A stretch of 64,000 nt of DNA, from contig NZ_CP151637.1 of assembly GCF_038397755.1 (NCBI RefSeq), forward strand, positions 2,728,001 to 2,792,000, given 5' to 3'. Shown here piece by piece: positions 47,851-56,519 of this stretch. The translations under genes and the position numbers were made by a program. Below the pieces are notes generated by a model, which was not told the origin of the DNA, did not search any database, and was given only the letters and a program-made list of their open reading frames with translations. The stretch is from Microbacterium sp. LWH7-1.2 (GTDB taxonomy: Bacteria > Actinomycetota > Actinomycetes > Actinomycetales > Microbacteriaceae). The first letter of the stretch is position 1, and every line of letters begins with the position of its first letter.

Positions 47851-47883
47851 GCCGGTCAGCCGCCGGTCAGCCGCCGGTCAGCC
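47851..47883. repeat. Three tandem 11-bp repeats at the bioQ 3' end
   Basis: GCCGGTCAGCC occurs three times head to tail, the last copy overlapping the stop codon of bioQ. The unit on the minus strand, GGCTGACCGGC, contains the stop itself, so the repeat looks like slippage of the gene's final codons. Confidence 0.85.
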
Positions 47884-48477
47884 GCCGAGGCGACGGGACT
47901 GCAGTCCCTCCACCAGGAGTTCGACTCCGAACGCGAAATCGGCCTCCGGGGCGTCGTCCTGTCGGAGGGGCGGAGACGGGTCGCCGTGAACGCCCAACTG
48001 GCGGTACTGCTGTCTTTGCTGCTCATGCTGGACCTGACCGAGCACGAAGTGGAGCAGGGCGGATGTCGCTCGCCGGACCGACTCGTCGTCGAATCCGCCG
48101 GCGCCGATCGCGGCCGCCAGGCGGTCGTGCGCTGCCCGGGATCCCAGCCCGAGCGCGAAGGTGCTCGCGACGAGCTCAGCACCGTCGCGGTGCGCCAGCA
48201 GCGCTCGGCGCAGCGCGCACGCTTCGGCGCGAACCCGGGACACCCAATCCCGCTCAGCCGATCCGGAGTCGACCTCGGTGACGATCCGGTCGGAGAGTTC
48301 CGCCAGCAGGCTCTGCTTGTTCGGGAAATGCCAGTAGAGGGCGCTGGGCTGCACCTCCAGCGCGGCCGCGAGCCGGCGCATCGTCAGGTCGGGGAGGCCG
48401 TACTCGTCGAGGATCCGCATCGCGGCGTGCGCCACTTCGTCACGGGTGTGACCCCGATTTGCTCTCGCCGTCCCCAT
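47878..48477 (-). CDS. bioQ: BioQ-like TetR repressor of biotin genes
   Basis: A 199-residue TetR regulator. The helix-turn-helix reads MRRLAAALEVQPSALYWHFP. BioQ is the actinobacterial biotin-gene repressor, whose box is TGAAC-3-GTTnA; two such boxes fill its divergent promoter with bioY. Function is inferred from those boxes and the neighbour operon. The ATG follows TATAGT by 6 nt (leaderless), and one box overlaps that promoter, implying autorepression. Confidence 0.85.
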   Translation of the reverse strand: MGTARANRGHTRDEVAHAAMRILDEYGLPDLTMRRLAAALEVQPSALYWHFPNKQSLLAELSDRIVTEVDSGSAERDWVSRVRAEACALRRALLAHRDGAELVASTFALGLGSRAAHDRLAAAIGAGGFDDESVRRATSALLHFVLGQVQHEQQRQQYRQLGVHGDPSPPLRQDDAPEADFAFGVELLVEGLQSRRLGG

Positions 48478-48490
48478 CAGCCCACTATAT

Positions 48491-48518
48491 TGAACACCGT
48501 TCTAGTGAACACCGTTCA
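48491..48518. promoter_or_regulatory. Tandem BioQ boxes between bioQ and bioY
   Basis: TGAACACCGTTCT (48491-48503) and the perfect palindrome TGAACACCGTTCA (48506-48518) are 15 bp apart centre to centre. They match the BioQ motif and lie across both promoters: the minus-strand TATAGT of bioQ is complement 48484-48489. Confidence 0.85.
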
Positions 48519-48554
48519 GGTGGTACTCCTCCCCGGCAGAAGGGACCTCGTCCG

Positions 48555-49202
48555 ATGGCCACGCCCCCCGCTTCCTCACTCGACCGACCGGCACGCGCAA
48601 GCGCGCTGGACGCGACTGCTCTCGCTCGAGTCGCGGTGTTCGCCGCCATCATCGCGGTCCTGGGATTGCCCGGAGGATTCACGATCCTGGGTTCGGTCCC
48701 GATCACGGCCCAGACTCTCGGCGTGATGCTCGCGGGCGCCGTCCTCGGCCCGTGGCTCGGTGCGCTCTCGGTCTCGGTGCTGCTCGGCCTCGTCGCGGTG
48801 GGCATGCCACTGTTGGCAGGCGGGCGTGGCGGGATCGGGGTGTTCTTCGGACCATCCGCCGGCTACCTGCTCGGGTGGATCGCCGGCGCGGTCGTGATCG
48901 GACTCATCGTGCACGCCGGCGGCCGCAAGCCCACCACCGCCCGCACTCTGCTCGGGATCGTGGTCGGCGGCATCCTCGTCGTCTACGCCTTCGGGATCCC
49001 GGTGCAGAGCCTCGTGACGCGACTGCCGCTCGGAGAGACGGCGCTGACCAGCCTGGTGTTCGTGCCCGGCGACCTCGTGAAGGCCGTGCTCGCCACGGCG
49101 ATCGTGGTCACGCTGGTGCGGGCGTACCCACGGGCGTTCCGCCGGACGTGGACGACGAAGCCCGCTGCCGTGGGCGACAGCGATCCCGCCACCGTGTCGT
49201 GA
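48555..49202 (+). CDS. bioY: Biotin transporter BioY (ECF substrate component)
   Basis: A 215-residue S-component with six helices. It has LGVMLAGAVLGPWLGALSVS, the BioY signature GRGGIGVFFGPSAGYLLGW and a C-terminal LVFVPGDLVKAVLA. It captures biotin outside the cell; energy comes from BioM and BioN of the same operon. GAAGGGA precedes the ATG. Its stop overlaps the next start (GTGA). Confidence 0.95.
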   Translation: MATPPASSLDRPARASALDATALARVAVFAAIIAVLGLPGGFTILGSVPITAQTLGVMLAGAVLGPWLGALSVSVLLGLVAVGMPLLAGGRGGIGVFFGPSAGYLLGWIAGAVVIGLIVHAGGRKPTTARTLLGIVVGGILVVYAFGIPVQSLVTRLPLGETALTSLVFVPGDLVKAVLATAIVVTLVRAYPRAFRRTWTTKPAAVGDSDPATVS

Positions 49203-50293
49203 TCATCCCGCTGGGCGGCGAGGTCGCCGGTCTCCTCGAGCGTGTGCGCGAGGTACGCGATGCGGGCGACGTCCCGCTCGTGGGCGATCCCCGCTGGCCA
49301 CGCGCCCAGTGGGAGGCGGTGCTCGGCGCGGCAGCAGAGGCCGGCTCGCCCGAGGGCATCGCCTGGGCCTCGCTCACGTCGGGGAGCAGCGGCAGTGCGC
49401 GCCTCGTTCTGCGCACCGCATCCTCGTGGAGCGACTCGTTCCCTGCGATCTCGGAACTGCTGGGCGCAGATCCGGGCGAGGCGGTGGCACTGACCGTGCC
49501 GCCCGCCTCCTCGCTGACGCTCTTCTCGATCGCGCACGCGCTGTCGGGCGGCCCGCGTCCGGTGCTCGGCGCCGGCGACAGCGCGGACGTCACGTGCATG
49601 CACGGCACTCCGCAGGCACTGCGGGCAATGCTCGACGCAGGCGCGCCACCGCGGCTGCGGACCGCGCTCGTGGGCGGTTCGCACCTCGACACCGCGCTCT
49701 GGGAGCGGGCGCGGGCCGCCGGCATCCGTGTCGTGTCCTACTACGGGGCGGCCGAGCTCTCGTTCGTCGCCATCGACCACGGCGACGGGCTGCGTGCGTT
49801 TCCCGGCGTGGAGGTGAGGATCCGCGACAGCGAGCTGTGGGTGCGGTCGCCGTTCGTGGCGTCCGGGTACGCGGGAGCGCCCGGTCCGCTGCGCCGCGAC
49901 GGCGATTGGGCGACGGTCGGCGACCGCGCCGAGCTCATCGACGGACGGCTGCGTCTCCTCGGACGCGCGGACGATGCCATCCTGAGCGCATCCGCGACGA
50001 TCGTGCCCGAGGAGGTCGAAGAGGTCCTGCGCACGATCCCGGGTGTCCGCGATGCGATCGTGTTCGGTCTTCCTCGCGAACGGGTCGGGGCGCTGGTCGC
50101 GGCGTTCGTCGAGCTCGACGGAGCCGGCCCCGACGCCGCCCTGCGCGAGATCGTCGCGACGCACCTGGCACCGGCGCATCGCCCGCGCCGGTGGTTCGCC
50201 GGCGAGCTGCCGCGCACCGCGTCGGGCAAACCGGCGCGCGCCGAAGCCGTGCGCCGAGTGTTCGATGGGGAGGTGTCGCGCCTTGTCGTCTGA
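49199..50293 (+). CDS. AMP-forming acyl-CoA ligase-like protein (YhfT-type)
   Basis: A 364-residue adenylate-forming enzyme, shorter than the usual 480-550 because the N-terminal subdomain is reduced. Motifs are TSGSSGSARLV (P-loop), VSYYGAAELSFVA, GDWATVGDRAEL, RLLGRADD and the A10 Lys in PRTASGKPAR. Bacillus yhfT, likewise adjacent to a bioY, is the closest known parallel; its substrate is unknown, perhaps a pimelate-like acid (inference). The GTG start overlaps bioY by 4 nt. Confidence 0.82.
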   Translation: MIIPLGGEVAGLLERVREVRDAGDVPLVGDPRWPRAQWEAVLGAAAEAGSPEGIAWASLTSGSSGSARLVLRTASSWSDSFPAISELLGADPGEAVALTVPPASSLTLFSIAHALSGGPRPVLGAGDSADVTCMHGTPQALRAMLDAGAPPRLRTALVGGSHLDTALWERARAAGIRVVSYYGAAELSFVAIDHGDGLRAFPGVEVRIRDSELWVRSPFVASGYAGAPGPLRRDGDWATVGDRAELIDGRLRLLGRADDAILSASATIVPEEVEEVLRTIPGVRDAIVFGLPRERVGALVAAFVELDGAGPDAALREIVATHLAPAHRPRRWFAGELPRTASGKPARAEAVRRVFDGEVSRLVV

Positions 50294-51407
50294 CCGCGAT
50301 CCCGTGATCATCGCCGCCCGGCGGACGCCCATCGCCACGCGTGGCCGGGCGCTCGCTGGACGGAGCGTCGGCGACCTCGGCGGGGCAGTGATCCGGGCGG
50401 CACTGGCGGATGCCCGGGCAGTCACCGGTTCGCCTGCCGGGGTGGCCGACGTCCTGCTCGGCAACTGCATGGGCCCGGGTGGCAACCCCGGGCGGAACGC
50501 CGCACTAGCCGCGGGGCTCGGTCCCGAGGTTCCCGGTGGCACCGTCGACCGGCAGTGCGGCAGCGGGCTCGCCGCCGTGCTCGATGCGGTGGCCGCGGTC
50601 CGCGCGGGCGACGAGCGGGTGCGGGTGGCCGGGGGCGTCGAGAGCCCCTCCACCGCACCGGTGCGCATCGCGGCGGGCGTCCCGTACGACCGCGCCCCCT
50701 TCGCCCCGCCGGGCTTCCCCGACCCCGACATGACACGGGCGGCCGAGGATCTCGCGATGCACGACGGCATCCCCCGGAGCAGACAGGACGCGCATGCGGC
50801 GCGCAGTCACGCGCGGGCGCGGGCCGCGCTCGCCGCCGGTCGCTTCGACGCCGAGCTCGTGTCGCTCGCGGGACTCCGCCACGACGACGCGATCGGCGGC
50901 GCCGAGGCGCTGCTGCCGCGACTGCCCGCCCTCTTCCCCGGCGGAACCGTCACGGCAGGCACCTCGACGCGAATCGGCGACGGTGCTGCCGTCGTCGTCG
51001 TCGCTCCCGCCGGCACCGCGCCGGGTCTCGCCGTACGCACCGCCGCGGTGGTCGGCTGCGACCCCGCGCTTCCCGGCATCGGCGCGGCACCCGGCATCCA
51101 CTCCGCGTTGCGCGCAGCGGGCGCGACCGTCGCCGACGTCGAGGCATTCGAGATCGTGGAGGCCTTCGCCGCGCAGAGCATCGCCGTGCTCGACCGAATC
51201 GGCGTCGACGAGGACGACCCGCGGGTGTGCGCGGACGGCGGCGCGCTCGCCCTCGGACATCCGTGGGGCGCGAGCGGGGCGGTGGCGCTGGTGCGGCTGT
51301 TCAGCCGGCTCGTGCGCGCGGAGCGGCCGGCGGGCACGCTCGGTGTCGCCGCGGCGTCGGTCGGCGGTGGGCTGGGCATCGCCGCCGTGGTCGAGGTGGT
51401 GCGATGA
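50283..51407 (+). CDS. Thiolase-fold protein (YhfS-type) with altered active site
   Basis: A 374-residue thiolase. The nucleophile Cys is present in DRQCGSGLAAV and the His in LGHPWGASGA. The NEAF Asn is replaced (EIVEAFAAQ), and the second catalytic Cys, normally just before the GGG turn, is Ser (AAASVGGGLG). Ordinary Claisen condensation may therefore be lost or changed. Bacillus yhfS next to bioY is the known parallel. The rare TTG start lies inside the end of the ligase gene. Confidence 0.85.
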   Translation: MSSDRDPVIIAARRTPIATRGRALAGRSVGDLGGAVIRAALADARAVTGSPAGVADVLLGNCMGPGGNPGRNAALAAGLGPEVPGGTVDRQCGSGLAAVLDAVAAVRAGDERVRVAGGVESPSTAPVRIAAGVPYDRAPFAPPGFPDPDMTRAAEDLAMHDGIPRSRQDAHAARSHARARAALAAGRFDAELVSLAGLRHDDAIGGAEALLPRLPALFPGGTVTAGTSTRIGDGAAVVVVAPAGTAPGLAVRTAAVVGCDPALPGIGAAPGIHSALRAAGATVADVEAFEIVEAFAAQSIAVLDRIGVDEDDPRVCADGGALALGHPWGASGAVALVRLFSRLVRAERPAGTLGVAAASVGGGLGIAAVVEVVR

Positions 51408-52087
51408 CGATCCGGGTGGCCGCCGCCGATCTCCGCCTCGGCGAGACCGACGTCCTGCGCGACGTGACGGTCGACCTCGCCGCGCGCACCGTCGCGGTCA
51501 TCGGCGAGAACGGCTCGGGCAAGTCGACGTTCGCCCGCCTCATCGGCGGGCTGGTGCGACCCACCAGCGGGACGATCAGCATCCTGGGGCTCGACGCGGT
51601 CAGGCACGCGGCGGAGCTTCGACGGCGCACCGCGCTCGTGTTCAGCAACCCCGACGCGCAGATCGTGATGCCCACCGTCGCTGAAGACGTCGCGTTCTCA
51701 CTCCGGGCCGAACGGATGCCACCCGCCGACGTCCGCGAACGGGTCGCAGCCGCCCTCGCGAGGTTCGGGCTCACGCCGCTCGCCGACCGCTCCGCGCACG
51801 ACCTGTCGGGCGGACAGAAGCAGCTGCTCGCGCTGTGCGGCGCGTTCGTGCGTCGCCCCGACCTGGTGATCGCCGACGAGCCGACCGCCTACCTCGACGC
51901 CCGCAACGCGCGCCGGGTCGCCGACCACCTGCTCGAAGACGCGGGGCACCGGCTTCTCCTGGTGACCCACGACCTCGCCCTCGCGCAGCGCTGCGAGCAG
52001 GCGGTGCTCTTCGCCGGGGGGCGAGCAGTGGCGGTGGGTGAGCCCGCGGCTGTCGTGGCCGAGTACGAGACGACTCTGCGATGCTGA
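51404..52087 (+). CDS. bioM: Biotin ECF transporter ATPase BioM
   Basis: A 227-residue ABC ATPase: Walker A GENGSGKST, ECF-type Q-loop LVFSNPDAQIVMPTV, signature LSGGQKQLLALCG, Walker B LVIADEPTAYLD and switch His LLVTHDLAL. It energises BioY through BioN. ATG overlaps the thiolase stop by 4 nt (ATGA). Confidence 0.95.
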   Translation: MTIRVAAADLRLGETDVLRDVTVDLAARTVAVIGENGSGKSTFARLIGGLVRPTSGTISILGLDAVRHAAELRRRTALVFSNPDAQIVMPTVAEDVAFSLRAERMPPADVRERVAAALARFGLTPLADRSAHDLSGGQKQLLALCGAFVRRPDLVIADEPTAYLDARNARRVADHLLEDAGHRLLLVTHDLALAQRCEQAVLFAGGRAVAVGEPAAVVAEYETTLRC

Positions 52088-52692
52088 CGCACTACCGCCC
52101 CGGCGACAGCCGGCTGTATCGGATGCCGGCGGGCCCGAAGACGCTCATGCTCCTCATGCTGGTACTCGGCGTGCTCGTCCTGCCGTCCCAGTGGTGGACG
52201 GTCGGCGCGGCGGGCGCGATCAGCGTCATCGCCTACGCGGTGGCGGGCCTCCGAGACGGCGCAGGCGGCATGCGGGAGCTGGGACGTCAGCTGTTCGCGA
52301 TCCGCTGGGTGGTGCTCATCACGGTTGCGGGGCAGCTGCTCTTCCTCGGACCCGAGGCCGCCGTCGCCAACGCCGCCCGGGTGACTGCATCCCTCGTCCT
52401 GGCGGCGCTGCTCGTCCTCACCACCCGCGTCAGCGCCCTGCTGGACGCCTTCGAACGCGGCCTGCGCCCGCTGCGACGCATCGGCGTCGACAGCGAGCGG
52501 ACCGCGCTCCTCCTGACCGTCACACTCGGCACCGTCCCCGTGCTGGCAAGAATCGCCGCCGACGTACGAGACGCCCAACGCGCCCGAGGCGCGCGCGCGA
52601 GTCTGCGGACGTTCGTCGTTCCATTCCTCGTCATCTCTCTCAAGCACGCCGATCAACTCGGCGACGCCCTCGCCGCGCGAGGCCTCCGATGA
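52081..52692 (+). CDS. bioN: Biotin ECF transporter T component BioN
   Basis: A 203-residue EcfT-type membrane protein with four or five helices. It begins HYRPGDSRLYRMPAGPKTLM and carries coupling-helix sequences RVSALLDAFERGLRPLRRIG and DAQRARGARA, the Ala-Arg-Gly motif that docks the ATPase. It joins BioM to BioY. The ATG overlaps bioM by 7 nt. Confidence 0.94.
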   Translation: MLTHYRPGDSRLYRMPAGPKTLMLLMLVLGVLVLPSQWWTVGAAGAISVIAYAVAGLRDGAGGMRELGRQLFAIRWVVLITVAGQLLFLGPEAAVANAARVTASLVLAALLVLTTRVSALLDAFERGLRPLRRIGVDSERTALLLTVTLGTVPVLARIAADVRDAQRARGARASLRTFVVPFLVISLKHADQLGDALAARGLR

Positions 52693-53018
52693 CCCGGGAC
52701 CGCCCGGACGTGCGTGGCCCTGTCGTCGACGCCGAGACGCGCTGCATCCATTACGCGACACCGCTCGACGTCATCGCGATCAAGTTCCCGTGCTGCGACG
52801 AGTTCTACCCCTGTCACCTCTGCCACCAGGAAGCGGCCGAACACCCGGCCGAGCAGTGGCCCGCGGAATCACGTGACGAGCAAGCAATCCTCTGCGGCCC
52901 GTGCGGACACCTCCTCACCATTGCGGAGTACGCCCACACGAACGCGTGCCCGGCATGTGCGGCACCCTTCAATCCCCGTTGCAAGCTGCACTGGGACCTG
53001 TACTTTCACACCCCCTGA
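52689..53018 (+). CDS. CHY-type zinc-finger protein
   Basis: A 109-residue protein with Cys/His pairs of the CHY zinc finger: CIHYATPLDVIAIKFPCC, CHLCHQEAAEH, CGPCGHLLTI and CPACAAPFNPRC. It binds three or so zinc ions in homologues. Its ATG overlaps the bioN stop (ATGA), so it is the last gene of the biotin operon. Its job there is unknown. Confidence 0.9.
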   Translation: MTRDRPDVRGPVVDAETRCIHYATPLDVIAIKFPCCDEFYPCHLCHQEAAEHPAEQWPAESRDEQAILCGPCGHLLTIAEYAHTNACPACAAPFNPRCKLHWDLYFHTP

Positions 53019-53058
53019 ACCTTGCGAGCCGTCGACATCCGCGACGGTCCCGGGCATG

Positions 53059-53436
53059 TCAGCCCTCGTCGGCGCCCGCCGACGAACCGAGCGCTCGGCG
53101 AGCGTCCTGCAACGCTGCCTCGTACGCGTCTCGCTTCCCTTCACCGTCAGGTCTGTCTCGACCGATGATGAATCCGTCTTCGACGACGGGTTCATGCGCC
53201 TCCGCGTCGGCTCGACGCCTGAGCGCAGCATCCAGCATCGCGTCGAACCTGCCGGCGCGTCCGACGGCTTCCACCGCTCCGATCGTGGAGCCCACCGCCG
53301 CTCGCGTCTGAGCGTCAGCCGCCAGAGCCCGGGTGGATTTCCGGTAGCTGAGCCAGGCGACGATCAATGCGCCGACGCCGGTGAGCGCTCCGACGAGGGA
53401 GCCGATGCTTGAAATCCAGTCCGTCACCGATGGCAT
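53059..53436 (-). CDS. Small single-pass membrane protein
   Basis: A 125-residue protein with one N-terminal helix (SLVGALTGVGALIVAWLSYR) and a long hydrophilic, partly coiled tail. No domain is recognised. The ATG is preceded by TATCGT at 6 nt (53443-53448, minus strand), a leaderless arrangement. It ends 40 nt from the zinc-finger gene, convergent. Confidence 0.65.
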   Translation of the reverse strand: MPSVTDWISSIGSLVGALTGVGALIVAWLSYRKSTRALAADAQTRAAVGSTIGAVEAVGRAGRFDAMLDAALRRRADAEAHEPVVEDGFIIGRDRPDGEGKRDAYEAALQDARRALGSSAGADEG

Positions 53437-53503
53437 GGCGCAACGATATCGACGTAGGCGTCAGTCGGCGGGGCGCGTCGCGGGGCAGTTCTGCCGGAGC
53501 GGC

Positions 53504-54214
53504 TCAGTCGCGCGAGGTCGCGTTGACACTGCCGGAGCGTTCCTGCCCGCTCAGGCGTGCGATGGCGGCCATCATGCGCTCGGTGATCTCGCGACGAGCC
53601 TTGCCGTCGGGCACGCCCTCGAGGTCGGTGAGGTCGAGCGGCTCGCCGAAGTGCACCTCCAGGCGCGGCCTCCCCGGCAGCAGATGGCTCAGCGGCTTGG
53701 CGGTGCCGGTCGCGATCAGCCCGACGGGCACGACCGCGGCGCCCGTGTCGCGCGCCATCCACGCCGCGCCACCGTGACCCTCGTGCAGCTTCCCGTCACG
53801 GGAGCGGGTTCCTTCGGGGAACACCGCGAACACGCTCCCGGCCCGCAGGATGCTGCTGCCCGCGTCGAGCGCGGCACGCGCATCGCGACCGGTCGCGCGG
53901 TAGACCGGGACACCGCCGATCGATGTGAAGAACCAGCGCTTGACGCGGCCGAGCATCCCGGAGCCCGTGAAGTACGACGACTTGATGAGGAACTGCACGG
54001 GGCGGGCCGCGGAGGTCGGGATGATGACCGTGTCGAGCGACGCGAGGTGGTTGCTCGCGAGCAGGATCGGCCCACGCTCAGGCACGTTCCCCCGACCGAC
54101 GATGCGCGGGCGGTAGATCAGCCAGAACAACGGGCGCAGCACCGCCCGCCCCAGGAAGTAGACGGCACCCGGCCGCGGTGCAGGGGCAGGGCTCGGCGGA
54201 GCAGGCGCTGTCAC
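53504..54214 (-). CDS. 1-acyl-glycerol-3-phosphate acyltransferase (PlsC-like)
   Basis: A 236-residue membrane-associated acyltransferase of phospholipid synthesis. The catalytic NHLASLD (HX4D), the glycerol-phosphate motif FPEGTRSRDG, and GGVPVYRATGRDAR are present, with VVPVGLIATG as the last block. A Pro/Ala-rich N-terminus precedes a hydrophobic anchor. GTG 54214 follows TAGGGT by 6 nt, so it is probably leaderless. It is divergent from the DUF2461 gene, which has the same kind of start. Confidence 0.92.
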   Translation of the reverse strand: MTAPAPPSPAPAPRPGAVYFLGRAVLRPLFWLIYRPRIVGRGNVPERGPILLASNHLASLDTVIIPTSAARPVQFLIKSSYFTGSGMLGRVKRWFFTSIGGVPVYRATGRDARAALDAGSSILRAGSVFAVFPEGTRSRDGKLHEGHGGAAWMARDTGAAVVPVGLIATGTAKPLSHLLPGRPRLEVHFGEPLDLTDLEGVPDGKARREITERMMAAIARLSGQERSGSVNATSRD

Positions 54215-54304
54215 CTCGCCACCCTATCCGTCGTGACCGGGTTCGATCCTCAGCGTGGTGTCGATCGGCCACTGCCCGCGGCATCCGCTCGCTACGATCG
54301 GCGG

Positions 54305-54985
54305 GTGGGATTCGAAGGACTCGATCGCGACGCCGTCTCGTTCTACGCCGAGCTTCGCGCCAACAACACGAAGACGTGGTGGACGGCCAACAAAGCTCGC
54401 TACGACACGGCCGTTCGCGGACCGTTCGAGACGCTCGGTGCGGAGCTCGAGCCCGAGTTCGGTGCGGTGAAGATCTTCCGCCCGTATCGCGACGTCCGCT
54501 TCAGCGCCGACAAGACGCCCTACAAGCTGCACATCGGCATGGTGTCGCAGGCACGCGTGGCGCACTACCTGCAGTTGAGCGAGGACGGCCTGATGCTGGG
54601 TGGCGGCATGTATGACGTGCCGCCCGCGGTGCTGGCCCGCTTCCGCGAGGCCGTCGACGATCCACGCACCGCCGAGGATCTCGACGCGCTGCTCGCGGAG
54701 TTGCGCAGTGCAGGCTTCGAGCTCCTCCGCGACGACGCCCTCAAGACCGCGCCTCGCGGCTACCGCGCCGGCCACCCGCGCGTCCAGCTGCTGCAGCTCA
54801 GACGACTCGCCGTCGGCAGGCGAGAGCCTCCCGCCGACTGGATGTGGACGCCCGACGCGTACGACATCATGGCCGACGACTGGCGCACCGTCTCGACCTG
54901 GTGCGCCTGGCTGACCCAGACGCTCGGCGCCGAGCTGCTCGAGACCGCCCAGTCTTCGAGGCGGGGCGGCAGCGACCGGATGTGA
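54305..54985 (+). CDS. DUF2461-family protein
   Basis: A 226-residue protein of the DUF2461 (TIGR02453) family, unknown function. It shows the usual FYAELRANNTKTWWTANKAR, IFRPYRDVRFSADKTPYKLH and the C-terminal aromatic segment. GTG 54305 follows TACGAT (54293-54298) by 6 nt, so leaderless translation is likely. The gene stands alone. Confidence 0.88.
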   Translation: MGFEGLDRDAVSFYAELRANNTKTWWTANKARYDTAVRGPFETLGAELEPEFGAVKIFRPYRDVRFSADKTPYKLHIGMVSQARVAHYLQLSEDGLMLGGGMYDVPPAVLARFREAVDDPRTAEDLDALLAELRSAGFELLRDDALKTAPRGYRAGHPRVQLLQLRRLAVGRREPPADWMWTPDAYDIMADDWRTVSTWCAWLTQTLGAELLETAQSSRRGGSDRM

Positions 54986-55062
54986 CGATCGGTTCTCGCC
55001 GACGCTCTCGCGTTTGTGAACCGATGCTGCTTGAGCCGAGTTCCGGGCGTATGGTCGGCGGC

Positions 55063-55794
55063 ATGACCCGTCCGACCAGCCCGCCCGCGACGTATGACGA
55101 CCTCCGTGCGGTCTACATCAACTGCACCCTCAAGCGCAGTCCCGAGCTCTCCCACACGCAGGGGCTGATGAACCACAGCATCGACCTCATGCGCGCGCAA
55201 GGTGTGAGCGTGGACGTGATCCGGTTCGTCGACCACGATGTCGCCACCGGTGTCTATCCCGACATGCGCGAGCACGGCTGGGACGCGGACGCATGGCCGG
55301 ACGACATCTGGCCGCTCATCGATGCCGCCGACATCCTCGTGATCGGCGGACCGCTCTGGCTCGGCGACAACGCCTCGATCACACGCAAGCTCATCGAGCG
55401 GCTCTACGCGATGAGCGGACTGTTCAATGATCGCGGCCAGTACATCTACTACGGGAAGACCGGCGGGGCGATCATCACGGGCAACGAGGACGGCATCAAG
55501 CACGCCTCGATGGCGATCCTCTACAGCCTGCAGCACATCGGGTTCGTCATTCCGCCGGCCGCGGATGCGGGCTGGATCGGCGAGGTCGGCCCCGGTCCGA
55601 GCTACCTCGACCCAGGATCGGGGGGCCCTGAGAACGACTTCACCAACCGCAACACCACCTTCATGACGTGGAACCTGCTGCACATGGCCAGGCTCCTCAA
55701 GGATGCGGGCGGGATTCCGGCCTACGGCAACCTGCGCAAGAAGTGGGACAACGGCGAACACTTCGGGTTCGGCGCCAACCCCGAGTACCGCTGA
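55063..55794 (+). CDS. Flavodoxin-fold NAD(P)H-dependent oxidoreductase
   Basis: A 243-residue FMN reductase/quinone-reductase-like flavoprotein: AVYINCTLKRSPELSHTQGL near the N-terminus, VIGGPLWLGDNASITRKL, YYGKTGGAIITGNEDG and FMTWNLLHMARLLKD. It should reduce flavin, quinones or azo compounds with NAD(P)H. TATGGT lies 7 nt before the ATG. Confidence 0.87.
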   Translation: MTRPTSPPATYDDLRAVYINCTLKRSPELSHTQGLMNHSIDLMRAQGVSVDVIRFVDHDVATGVYPDMREHGWDADAWPDDIWPLIDAADILVIGGPLWLGDNASITRKLIERLYAMSGLFNDRGQYIYYGKTGGAIITGNEDGIKHASMAILYSLQHIGFVIPPAADAGWIGEVGPGPSYLDPGSGGPENDFTNRNTTFMTWNLLHMARLLKDAGGIPAYGNLRKKWDNGEHFGFGANPEYR

Positions 55795-55846
55795 ACGCCC
55801 GCAGGGATGCCGAAGCGGGCGGCTCGAGCCGTCCTGTGCCCTGCCG

Positions 55847-56446
55847 TCAGTACCGGAGACGGTATCGAAGGTGAGTGACGCCGCCCTCCCCCGACAGCAC
55901 CCTGATCCGTTCGAGCTCCCGGCCGGGAGAGCCCGACGCTTCGAACAGACGGCGCCCGGCTCCGAGCAGCACCGGGATCAGGTGAATCTCGATCTCATCG
56001 AGCAAGCCCGCGGCGATCGCGCGCTGCGCTGTGGCGGCGCCGTGCACCAGCACATCTTTGTCTCCGGCGGCCTGTCGAGCCGCCCTGAACGCCTCCGCGA
56101 TGTCGTTCGTGTAGCTCACCAGCGGCATCGAGCTCGCCCACGTCGGAACCGGCCGGCGGCTGAGGACCCAGATCGGCACTCCGTCGTGATGGTCCCCGTG
56201 CCAGCCTTCGGCCGGCTCGAACGTGCCTCGGCCGGCCACGACTGCGCCGGTGGACATGAACTCCTCCACGATTCGGGTGTTCACCTCGCCCTCGGGCGGG
56301 AACACCCATTCGTGAAGCCGGTCGCCGCCGTCGCCGAGCCCGTTGTCATCGGTCTCGTTCGGCCCGGCGATATAGCCGTCGAGCGACATGGACATGTACA
56401 GCACCGAGTTACCCATCCCGACTCCGCTCTGCGTCGATAGAGGCAT
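55847..56446 (-). CDS. Dihydrofolate-reductase-like (RibD C-terminal) protein 2
   Basis: A 199-residue RibD-C/DHFR-like protein: VLYMSMSLDGYIAGPNETDD, GRGTFEPAEGWHGDHHDG, VLVHGAATAQRAIAAGLLDE and GGVTHLRYRLRY. The substrate is unknown. ATG 56446 has a strong GGAGGAGG 4-5 nt upstream; ATG 56416 is closer to the fold's first strand but lacks such a site. Confidence 0.88.
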   Translation of the reverse strand: MPLSTQSGVGMGNSVLYMSMSLDGYIAGPNETDDNGLGDGGDRLHEWVFPPEGEVNTRIVEEFMSTGAVVAGRGTFEPAEGWHGDHHDGVPIWVLSRRPVPTWASSMPLVSYTNDIAEAFRAARQAAGDKDVLVHGAATAQRAIAAGLLDEIEIHLIPVLLGAGRRLFEASGSPGRELERIRVLSGEGGVTHLRYRLRY

Positions 56447-56519
56447 TGTCCTCCTCCACTGCGGGTCAGCGGTCATGGAGTCGGCCGCCATCGGGATCGA
56501 GTAACCACCGCAGAGTTCG

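Noticed and set aside
47851..47883. CRISPR-like short repeats
   Set aside because: Perfect 11-bp tandem copies with no spacers and no cas genes nearby.
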